This document shows positions 24,013 to 31,403 of a stretch of 31,403 bases of DNA, piece after piece. Source of the stretch: JBKEDH01 sp047975295. GTDB taxonomy: Bacteria > Bacteroidota > Bacteroidia > Flavobacteriales > Flavobacteriaceae. A program made the translations under genes and the position numbers. Where the stretch lies: contig JBKEDH010000054.1 of NCBI GenBank assembly GCA_047975295.1, positions 1-31,403 on the forward strand. Reading direction: 5' to 3'. The notes below the pieces were generated by a model. It saw only the letters and a program-made list of their open reading frames with translations, was not told the DNA's origin and made no database searches. The first letter of the stretch is position 1. Every line of letters starts with the position of its first letter.

Positions 24013-24384
24013 TTAATTTTTAACGGTTATTTTTTTTAACACTACAATAACCATAGCTAAAAGCACTCCAAAAGTATTGGCCATGGCATCATTTATATCG
24101 AAAGTTCTGTGCCGTGTTAGCGCACCTTGTAAAACCTCAATAACCATACCAAAAGCTACTGTTGAAAAAATGGTGTAGATTATTGCCTTTCTATATTTTA
24201 TACTAAATTTTAAGGTAAACGTACCGTACCATAACAAAGCCAGTACAAAGTAAGAAGAGAAATGAAATATTTTATCGACGTTTTTTACGCCTACGCTGGG
24301 TAAATTGTTTAACCTTACCAAACATACCATGGCCAAAGCCATGGTATATAATATGCTTATAGTAAGGATTTGTTTTTTAAGCAC
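24013..24384 (-). CDS. VanZ family membrane protein
   Basis: A small membrane protein of 123 aa with four hydrophobic segments. Features of the VanZ-like family are DKIFHFSSYFVLALLWYGTF (about 38-58), EVLQGALTRHRTFDINDAMANTFGVLLAMVIVV (about 83-117) and the characteristic DxxDAxAN-type motif in the latter. The molecular function is unknown; VanZ itself confers low-level teicoplanin resistance by an unclear mechanism, and no vancomycin-resistance genes are present here. Its start overlaps gcvH by 8 bases, so it is translationally coupled to it. Confidence 0.87.
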   Translation of the reverse strand: MLKKQILTISILYTMALAMVCLVRLNNLPSVGVKNVDKIFHFSSYFVLALLWYGTFTLKFSIKYRKAIIYTIFSTVAFGMVIEVLQGALTRHRTFDINDAMANTFGVLLAMVIVVLKKITVKN

Positions 24385-24757
24385 CTACGAGGTTTTTGTA
24401 ATCTTCGGCAGACATTAATGCCTCTACTTGAGACAAATCTGAGCATTTCACCTTAATCATCCAACCATCGCCATAAGGGTCGCTGTTTACTTTTTCGGGT
24501 TCGTCTTCAAGTAATTCGTTAAACTCGATTATTTGGCCCGATACTGGTAAAAATAAATCGGAAACCGTTTTAACAGCTTCAACAGTACCAAAAATTTCTT
24601 CGGCATCTAAGGTTTCGTCAACAGTTTCTACTTCAACATAAACAATATCGCCCAATTCGCTCTGTGCAAAATCGGTAATGCCTATTGTTGCGGTATCGCC
24701 CTCTACACGTACCCACTCGTGGTCTTTTGTGTATTTTAATTCGGATGGAATATTCAT
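24377..24757 (-). CDS. gcvH: Glycine cleavage system H protein
   Basis: The cytosolic lipoyl carrier of the glycine cleavage complex, 126 aa. It shuttles the aminomethyl group between the P and T proteins and is reoxidised by the L protein. The lipoylated lysine is K63 in FGTVEAVKTVSDLF. KYTKDHEWVRVEGDTATIGITDFAQSELGDIVYVE and NSDPYGDGWMIKVK are standard family blocks. The genes for P, T and L proteins are not in the window. It has its own full-match promoter in the 71-base gap after sprA. Confidence 0.97.
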   Translation of the reverse strand: MNIPSELKYTKDHEWVRVEGDTATIGITDFAQSELGDIVYVEVETVDETLDAEEIFGTVEAVKTVSDLFLPVSGQIIEFNELLEDEPEKVNSDPYGDGWMIKVKCSDLSQVEALMSAEDYKNLVGA

Positions 24758-24784
24758 TGCTTGTTGGTTTTAATTTGTTTGTAG

Positions 24785-24814
24785 CAAATGTATCTATTCA
24801 ATTTATAAATTCAA
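24785..24814 (-). promoter_or_regulatory. Promoter of gcvH
   Basis: On the minus strand: TTG, 19 bases, TACATTTG. This is a full match to the Bacteroidota consensus, 27 bases before the gcvH ATG and after the sprA stop. Confidence 0.78.
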
Positions 24815-24828
24815 ACCATTACAAGGCA

Positions 24829-27800
24829 TTAATTACCAAAATTATACCGCAACGTTAATCCCGATCGAATTGTTGTTTGTGGAAATGCCGTGGAAATAGC
24901 GTATTTAGAGAAGTTATAATCGAAATAGAAAATACCGGTTAGGTTTTTACTAAAGGCATAATCGGCCGTAAATTTGGTACTCCAAATGGTCTGTCCGGAC
25001 GTTATTTGGTTGTTTTCCAAATCGAGATAGCGTATTATGGTTTTGTTTTCCCTTACCGAAACATCGGCTTTCATGTTCAAATCGCTTACAATACGTTTTT
25101 TAGGCCCGGCCAAATTGGAGTTAATACGTACATCTTTTATTCTGTAGCCCAATCCAACCACATATTCGTTGCCTATAACTTCGGTTAACAAATTATTGTC
25201 GAAACTTAAAGATAGTAACCTGTCTTTTCTAGCTTCCAGCAATATTTTTACCGAATTTTTCATTTCGAAATCCACTTTTACCAATGGCGAAAACGATTCG
25301 GTTAAATTGATATTGCTGTAAAGCATTTCGTTTTTATAATTTCCCGATTGGTCTTTTGTTTCAGAAAGTTGGCTATCATAATCTTGAGAAAAATCGGGAG
25401 CCACATAATCTAAATTGCTTTGGTACTGGTTTATATTGTAGGTGGAGCGGTACCCATGTGTTACCGAAAAGCGTTTAAATTGTTTTTTGAACCATTTTAT
25501 TTTCATCAAACCGGTGTATTTTAAGTCCCAGTTTGGTATTGGCACATCCCTAAACGCCGATGTGTTTACCTTGCCTGCATCGCGCCCCGTATAAGCTGCC
25601 AAAAATGCTGGCAACAATACAGCCTGACTATTTTTTCCAAATCCTTTTGGATATCCGTCGGCATCGACATCGCTAATATCTACTCCTTTTTCTTGGGCCA
25701 AACGTCTTGCTACTGTTAATCTATTATTCCTAAAGTCGTTAAAAGCAGCCGATTGGTTTTCGTCGCTTTTACTAAAAGCTGTTTTTATAAGAACGGTAGA
25801 AACATTAAAGTTACCGTAAGTGTTTGGGGTTAAAGATTCGTATTCGTAAGTACCTCCAATGTTGTTTACCCTGTAATTTTCGGTATAGTTCCTAAAATAG
25901 GTTCTATTGCCCACTATGTCTATGGTTAAATCGGCTACGGGTTGTAAAGTGGCCGATAAATCCAATTGCTTTGTATGGGTTTTGCTATATTGTTGGTTAA
26001 ACTCGGGGAAAAACGTTAACCAACCTTTCCGTGCCGCCATATACCTAACATCGCTTTGCCCACCAAAGGTAAAGCCCAAAGTAGGTTTCATTGTTCCAAT
26101 AAAGCCCGGAGTTTTAATATAGCCCGGTAAAAATGTACCGTTATTCTCCGAGTAATTGGCCTGAATACGCTTTATACTGGTTAAGATATCTATTCCGGCA
26201 TTTGCCAATTTTGCTCCGGTTTTACTTTTGGTTTTTGAAGATTCCGTTTTATTATTTCGGTTTGAAGATGACGTATTTCCGTTTCTTGATCTAACAACAG
26301 ATTTTTTAACCAATCCAATATAACGGTAAAACTTATTCATATCTAAATTGGAATTAATATTGTGTGTATTGGCGTTTTGCACCGTGTTACCCAAATTGTA
26401 GGTGCTACCATTAAGTTCTACATTACCGTATAGATCGGAGCCTTTTTGCCATTGAAAATTACCGCTGTACTGATAAGTGGCATCTATAAAACTAAATGTC
26501 GGAATTTTATTTATGGGAATCCGGTAAGTTATTCCCAAATTTTGCGATTGTCTGTTGGGGTCGCCAACATCGAAGAAACCATCCCATACACCAAGTGTTT
26601 CGTTCTGCTCTCCATTAACAATATTATCTTTAAAGTAATTTCTGACTATATTGTTATTGGATGCTATAAAATTAAGACTTAAACTTTCAGAAATATTATA
26701 GTTGATGGTGTATTGCATGTCGAACATATAATTTCTTCTATACAGTTCTTCAATGCCGATATTGCCACCATCCAGCTCTACTTCTCTATATTTTTGTCTG
26801 TTAAACTGCCTGTTAATATCGGTATTTACTGTAAAACTTGTTTGCAATAAATTAAGGTTTAAATCTTTTAATATTTTCCAGTATTTACCAGTAAACAACG
26901 AATCGTTCTTTTTAAAAGGCTCTATTTTTACAGGATTGAAATTAAAGGCGTAATTAGCTCCTGTTCTAACAGTTTTACTTGTAGAATTTTCAATTTCGAA
27001 ATCCCTATGCTCTACTTTATTATAGGAATAATTGAACGTAAAGTTCTCGATATCGTAAAAACGGGGTTTGGCATCGGTTGTCCGTGTTTTCCTTACTCCT
27101 ATAAAGTTAATGCTCTTTCGTTTGGTGTAATCTTCAGATATATTCTTAATAGTTTCTTTTTCACTCTCGGAATTTGCTGCATTTAATCGCGATTCCAAGG
27201 TTAAATCTTCGTAATATTGATCGTATTTTGGAGTTATTAATTCTTCACTTTGAGCATAGTTAAACGGTATTTGTACACCCCATTTTTTTGGTAGTAACTG
27301 GCCCACATTAATATTAGTAACCACGTCGTACTGTTTTACATCTTCCAAACTGCGTTGTGTTGGTCCTTGCTCTATAGTTCCAAAACCAGATGTACTCTGT
27401 CTCCCCGTTGCACTAATCGTCATAAAATCGGCAATATTGGAATCCATACTTACCACGGCAGCCCAACCTCCTTCGTTTTCCATATCGGACAAGCGCAATT
27501 CGTTAAACCAAACTTCGGCACAAATAGGAGATATTATGGGTGGGGTATCGTTTGGACCATCGTTTACCGCATTTTTAACCCCTACCATTAGCGTTCTTAT
27601 ATCTCCAAAGTTAGGATTTCCCTTAATAGCTACGCGGTGCTGCCCAAGAGTATGGGCAGAAAACTCGTTAACTGGGGTTTCTATAAGTTTACCGTCCACA
27701 ACATTGTAAAATGTGGGGTCTTCGTTAGTTAAACTCATATTGGAAATGCCCAAAGCCTTGATTTGTCCTAATATTTCAATGGGGAGGTTTATCTCGTTTT

Positions 27801-30800
27801 CTTCCGGCCAAAGCCCTTCGGCACTTACCGACTCCGAAACTTTAAGTGGTATTTCTATTTGATAAAAGTTTTCGGTAAGGTCGCTACCCATTCGTATAAA
27901 ACCAACTGCTGTACTGCTACTACTTGGTATTCCCGAACCTTCTTCTTCAAGATGGATAAACATACGCATACGCTTGTATTGGCGCATATCTAAACTGATG
28001 TTTTTGTAAACACCGCGCGAATCTTGCGACTCCAAATCGCATACATTAACCATTAACGACTGTTCGTTTTGCTCTATTACTCTATTGTTGTAATAAAGCT
28101 CTTCGGCCTCGATTCCCGGCGGACGCCTATAGCTTCCTTCGTTTTCCAAAGTTCCTATTACACCTACCGAAAAATCGGTATTATCGTCGGATATATCGGT
28201 GTCGTCCCTATCCAACGACTGGGTATAGCGTCTCCACTCGCTTCGAACCAACTCCAAAGTACCGAAACGGAATACTGTTTTTTCGGTAAAACCATTAAGG
28301 TACATACGCATAAAACGAATCGATCTAAAATCGGAAATACCACCATATCGCCTGTACTTTCTATTTTGGTCGGTAGCATTATCGTCAAATCTATCCAAAG
28401 GTACATCTAAAGGTATTCTTACTTGGTACCAGCGTATATCGGCCGTTCTTCCGTTTGGCAATGTTCGAGTTTGCAGCTTTACATCGGTTAAAAATTCTTT
28501 TAAGGGATTCGTGTCCGGCAGGTTTTCCATTTCGGTTTTATTGGCAGGCAAATACTGACGTTGCATATCCAATTCGTACTCGAAATAACTATTAATCGTG
28601 TTCATGGTGTTGTCCCGATTAATATCTTCTACATCAGGCTGTATGTTGGCGCCCCTATCGGTTTTTGAAAATGAATCCGGCGTATTGCCTTCCACTCCAT
28701 TGTAATTTTTATACCGTTGGAAAATATCGCCATCGGTATTTAAAAAGTAGGTATAATTATCTTTGGCCGGATCGCTGCCAAAATTAGCTCCAAATTGTAA
28801 TGCTTCTTCTTCATCATTGTAACCATCGTAGCCTACATCTTGATTGGTACGTTCATCGCCTGTACTATCGAAAGCATATACCAACGATTGGTTTAATGGG
28901 ACTACGCTACCCCATTGAGTTGGGGTAAGTGCAGCAATATTACCATCTTTCGGTAAACCGTTTTCGTATAATTTCTTACCATCCTTAATAATGTCTTCGG
29001 AAATATTTCCAAGGTTAAACACCAATTTGCCTCCCGAGTTTGTGGGATTATCCAAAAACGGATCCTGAATCCAAAATTCTATATACTCAACATTTTGTTG
29101 CTCAAAATCGGTTGATGTTAATTGTCTCATAATACCTGCCCAGGATTCCTGCGGATTATTAATAACACCACCTGCCGAATTAGGATCGAAATTATAAGGG
29201 CCGCGTTCGTTGGGATAATACACCAAATCTAATGCATTTTGAGTTGTACTCTGCCCCTGTACCAAATCGCGTTCGGGAAAAAGTTCGCTTATAAAAATTC
29301 TACTGGTGTATAAATCGGAAATATCATTATCCGAGATACCATCTGGCCGTTGCCGGCTATAAAAAATAGGGTCGATAACATACCAGTTAAGCATGGCTCG
29401 GTGGTAACCGTTTTCAATACCATTGTCATCAAAAGCTGTCGTACCATTAAGTTCCAACGGCCTACTTGCCAAAAACCACGATTGTTGCGATTTTAAATCG
29501 ATGGCATTTTGCGAACCTTCAAAATCATCGACATAAGAGGTTGCTTCTCCATTTAAACGTGTTGCCTTTGGCGAACCCGGAGCCAAATAAGCAAACTCAC
29601 CGCGCAACGATACATTCGATTCCACATCGGTATCGATATTAGGTAGTTTATTTACCAAACGTGTTAAAAACGGTACTTTAGTAGCATAAATACCATTAAA
29701 TCCAAAAATTGTGTTGTTAATGGGCTCGGTACCATAATTGGCTTTTTGGGTTATGGGACGCTCGTTTAGGTTTAAAAGTGTTCCACCAAGAATAAAGTTT
29801 TCGTTAAACTTGTGCTCTATATTCAAACCGGTGAAACGTTTGGTTTGTTGGCCAAAAACGGCATTGTTTTCGGTAGAAACTTCGATAGGCGTATTGGATG
29901 CTTTTAGGGCTTCGTCTAAAATCTGTACACGACCCATTTCGTAATTTACTACATAATCGATACCTTCGGCCAATACACGGCCACCTGCTGTTACCCTTAC
30001 CGAACCACGAGGCACATTAAACGACCCGATAGGGATACCGCCATCGCTTCCGGAATATTTATAACGGCCTTTTAATTTAAACTTGTTTTTTTCGGGTATT
30101 TCTAAAGCTGCGGTCTTTGTACTGCTATAAAGTTCGTTAAACACATATTTTTTTTGGTTGTCGTTGTAACTGGCTTCGTTACTGTAATCGCCGTTACCCA
30201 AAACATTAAATAAATACTCGCCAAAAGGCTCGACACTAGTAAAAATAATACTTCCATTTTGTGGAATTACGGTAATGCCCGAAACAAAATCGAAAAAGCC
30301 GTCTCCTCTAGCCTGAGGATCGTTATTATAATTTAATTTATCGAGATTGAATACCCGAAGTAAGGGTACGTTTTGTATTAAATCTTCTTCAGAAGTATTT
30401 GTTGCAACAGGATTTCCGTTAATGTCCAATTCGAAACTCCCACCTACTGGTGAAATGTAGTTTAAGGGAGAGGCTTCGTTGTAAAAAATGTTCAGTTTAA
30501 AATCCTCTTGTGTTATATTGTAGGCACCCGTATCGTAGATGTTTTTCATCATTAAATCCCAAATGGGTTGCTCGACACTGGTTATACTGCTTTTTAAAAG
30601 TTTTAAAACCAAACTACTGTTTACCACATCGGTAACTTGTCCCGAAGTATTTGTGGTAACATTAGTGGCATTTATACCATCGTTGGCAAACTCTCCTACT
30701 TGATACACATTTCCCCCTGCTGTATATTGAAAGGCTACGGCCAAAACTTCGTCGTTATTTAAACGTTGGTTTAAAGATATATAACCCAGTTGGGTATTAA

Positions 30801-31403
30801 GTACATATTCGGTACCATTAACCAACTTTCTGGCGTTTTCCAGTTTTGCATAATCGAAACCTTCGTTTACACCAGAGACCAATATACCCGACTGTACCGT
30901 TGCTATATCGCGAATGGCATCTGTAAGTTGGGAACCTGCTTCGCCTATACCGGTAGGGTCGAATGCGTTATTGCCATTATCTGAAAAACTTCCCGGTGCC
31001 ACAACTACATTTACGGCCGATGCTACCTTATTGGTTTCCCCCAAATCTTGTAAGGCTACAATATTTCTTACGTTTTCGGTACGGTTATTACGGTTGGTTA
31101 CCCAAACCTCTATTCGGGTAATCTGTACTCCACCATTGTTTATAAACGGATAATTTTTTAGGGCATCGTCGTACTTATCCCTAAAATACTGCGACAAGAA
31201 GAAGTGCCTATTTTCGTCGTATTCTCTTATAAAAAACTCAAACTCCTCAACAGTACCACCACCTTGCGCTATTACGGTATTGGCATCCGATCGTTGTTCG
31301 GAAAACACACCCGTTATGGTTGTTTTTCCAAATTGTAACTGTGTTTTAACACCAAATAAACTTTGTGCTCCCGTAATTAACGAACTGTTTAGGGGCATGC
31401 TTA
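24829..31403 (-). CDS. sprA: T9SS outer membrane translocon protein SprA, 5'-truncated by the window
   Basis: About 2190 C-terminal codons of the giant cell-surface protein SprA (Sov in Porphyromonas; about 2400 aa in Flavobacterium), so roughly the first 200 residues lie outside the window. The frame is still open at the edge (an AGC codon precedes the first visible ATG at 31398), so that ATG is not the start. SprA is the 36-strand outer-membrane barrel through which type IX cargo, including gliding adhesins, is exported. The sequence is rich in aromatic, Asn, Thr and Asp residues with alternating barrel-type strands. It shows family blocks such as YVDDFEGSQNAIDLKSQQSWFLASRP, DSTGDERTNQDVGYDGYNDEEEALQFG, and FRSIRFMRMYLNGFTEKTVFRFG, and ends with a strand TTIRSGLTLRYNFGN. 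No interruption is seen. gcvH follows with its own promoter. Confidence 0.95.
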   Translation of the reverse strand, partial: SMPLNSSLITGAQSLFGVKTQLQFGKTTITGVFSEQRSDANTVIAQGGGTVEEFEFFIREYDENRHFFLSQYFRDKYDDALKNYPFINNGGVQITRIEVWVTNRNNRTENVRNIVALQDLGETNKVASAVNVVVAPGSFSDNGNNAFDPTGIGEAGSQLTDAIRDIATVQSGILVSGVNEGFDYAKLENARKLVNGTEYVLNTQLGYISLNQRLNNDEVLAVAFQYTAGGNVYQVGEFANDGINATNVTTNTSGQVTDVVNSSLVLKLLKSSITSVEQPIWDLMMKNIYDTGAYNITQEDFKLNIFYNEASPLNYISPVGGSFELDINGNPVATNTSEEDLIQNVPLLRVFNLDKLNYNNDPQARGDGFFDFVSGITVIPQNGSIIFTSVEPFGEYLFNVLGNGDYSNEASYNDNQKKYVFNELYSSTKTAALEIPEKNKFKLKGRYKYSGSDGGIPIGSFNVPRGSVRVTAGGRVLAEGIDYVVNYEMGRVQILDEALKASNTPIEVSTENNAVFGQQTKRFTGLNIEHKFNENFILGGTLLNLNERPITQKANYGTEPINNTIFGFNGIYATKVPFLTRLVNKLPNIDTDVESNVSLRGEFAYLAPGSPKATRLNGEATSYVDDFEGSQNAIDLKSQQSWFLASRPLELNGTTAFDDNGIENGYHRAMLNWYVIDPIFYSRQRPDGISDNDISDLYTSRIFISELFPERDLVQGQSTTQNALDLVYYPNERGPYNFDPNSAGGVINNPQESWAGIMRQLTSTDFEQQNVEYIEFWIQDPFLDNPTNSGGKLVFNLGNISEDIIKDGKKLYENGLPKDGNIAALTPTQWGSVVPLNQSLVYAFDSTGDERTNQDVGYDGYNDEEEALQFGANFGSDPAKDNYTYFLNTDGDIFQRYKNYNGVEGNTPDSFSKTDRGANIQPDVEDINRDNTMNTINSYFEYELDMQRQYLPANKTEMENLPDTNPLKEFLTDVKLQTRTLPNGRTADIRWYQVRIPLDVPLDRFDDNATDQNRKYRRYGGISDFRSIRFMRMYLNGFTEKTVFRFGTLELVRSEWRRYTQSLDRDDTDISDDNTDFSVGVIGTLENEGSYRRPPGIEAEELYYNNRVIEQNEQSLMVNVCDLESQDSRGVYKNISLDMRQYKRMRMFIHLEEEGSGIPSSSSTAVGFIRMGSDLTENFYQIEIPLKVSESVSAEGLWPEENEINLPIEILGQIKALGISNMSLTNEDPTFYNVVDGKLIETPVNEFSAHTLGQHRVAIKGNPNFGDIRTLMVGVKNAVNDGPNDTPPIISPICAEVWFNELRLSDMENEGGWAAVVSMDSNIADFMTISATGRQSTSGFGTIEQGPTQRSLEDVKQYDVVTNINVGQLLPKKWGVQIPFNYAQSEELITPKYDQYYEDLTLESRLNAANSESEKETIKNISEDYTKRKSINFIGVRKTRTTDAKPRFYDIENFTFNYSYNKVEHRDFEIENSTSKTVRTGANYAFNFNPVKIEPFKKNDSLFTGKYWKILKDLNLNLLQTSFTVNTDINRQFNRQKYREVELDGGNIGIEELYRRNYMFDMQYTINYNISESLSLNFIASNNNIVRNYFKDNIVNGEQNETLGVWDGFFDVGDPNRQSQNLGITYRIPINKIPTFSFIDATYQYSGNFQWQKGSDLYGNVELNGSTYNLGNTVQNANTHNINSNLDMNKFYRYIGLVKKSVVRSRNGNTSSSNRNNKTESSKTKSKTGAKLANAGIDILTSIKRIQANYSENNGTFLPGYIKTPGFIGTMKPTLGFTFGGQSDVRYMAARKGWLTFFPEFNQQYSKTHTKQLDLSATLQPVADLTIDIVGNRTYFRNYTENYRVNNIGGTYEYESLTPNTYGNFNVSTVLIKTAFSKSDENQSAAFNDFRNNRLTVARRLAQEKGVDISDVDADGYPKGFGKNSQAVLLPAFLAAYTGRDAGKVNTSAFRDVPIPNWDLKYTGLMKIKWFKKQFKRFSVTHGYRSTYNINQYQSNLDYVAPDFSQDYDSQLSETKDQSGNYKNEMLYSNINLTESFSPLVKVDFEMKNSVKILLEARKDRLLSLSFDNNLLTEVIGNEYVVGLGYRIKDVRINSNLAGPKKRIVSDLNMKADVSVRENKTIIRYLDLENNQITSGQTIWSTKFTADYAFSKNLTGIFYFDYNFSKYAISTAFPQTTIRSGLTLRYNFGN

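Noticed and set aside
24013..24384. Glycopeptide-resistance locus suggested by VanZ
   Set aside because: Only a short VanZ-like membrane protein is present, coupled to gcvH, without vanHAX or regulators.

Overview
The window comes from a marine- or soil-type Bacteroidota genome, most likely family Flavobacteriaceae. The evidence is the low G+C content, A-rich leaders without Shine-Dalgarno sequences, promoters of the TTG-N(17-23)-TAnnTTTG type, and marker genes such as sprA (the type IX secretion outer-membrane channel), a PorP/SprF-family protein, TonB proteins with Bacteroidota-style C-termini, and a split caa3-type oxidase cluster. No phage, plasmid, insertion-sequence transposase, CRISPR array or defence locus is visible. 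This is mostly core chromosome.

Layout. (1) 1-3.2 kb: a tRNA-Leu(UAG) on the minus strand, then plus-strand genes for an M20 dipeptidase, an EamA transporter and a secreted DUF4440/SnoaL-like protein. (2) 3.2-7.6 kb, minus strand: PhnA/YjdM-type zinc-ribbon protein, a GH20 beta-N-acetylhexosaminidase lipoprotein, a repeat-rich 337-bp gap, and a porP-like gene broken by one in-frame TAA. (3) 7.7-9.9 kb, plus strand: an Nfu Fe-S carrier with two Nfu_N domains, a dodecin-family protein, an MscS channel and a terminator. (4) 9.9-16.4 kb, minus strand: a tripartite efflux operon (ATPase, two permeases, adaptor, TolC-like protein) whose last gene is tsaB. (5) 16.7-22.0 kb, minus strand: terminal-oxidase genes in the order cyoE, small subunit III, large subunit III, subunit IV, then (after a terminator and a new promoter) a SCO-like protein without copper ligands, SCO, DUF420 and a 75-aa CxxC membrane protein. 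Oxidase subunits I and II are not in the window. (6) 22.3-24.8 kb, minus strand: two tandem TonB-family proteins, VanZ-like protein and gcvH. (7) 24.8-31.4 kb, minus strand: about 2190 codons of sprA, cut at its 5' end by the window edge.

How the genes work together. Region 4 encodes a self-contained envelope-spanning MacAB-TolC-like pump. Region 5 supplies heme O, oxidase subunits and copper/heme assembly factors for one respiratory complex. Regions 6-7 concern the outer membrane: TonB energy transduction and type IX secretion/gliding.

The most unusual observations are the nonsense-interrupted porP, the SCO paralogue lacking its Cys and His ligands, a roughly 110-residue soluble insertion in the large oxidase subunit III, a dodecin lacking the flavin-stacking residues, and two families of small dispersed intergenic repeats. 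One of those repeats sits in a 149-bp nested inverted-repeat unit flanked by 11-bp direct repeats and looks like a MITE. I do not see a convincing wholly new multi-gene system.
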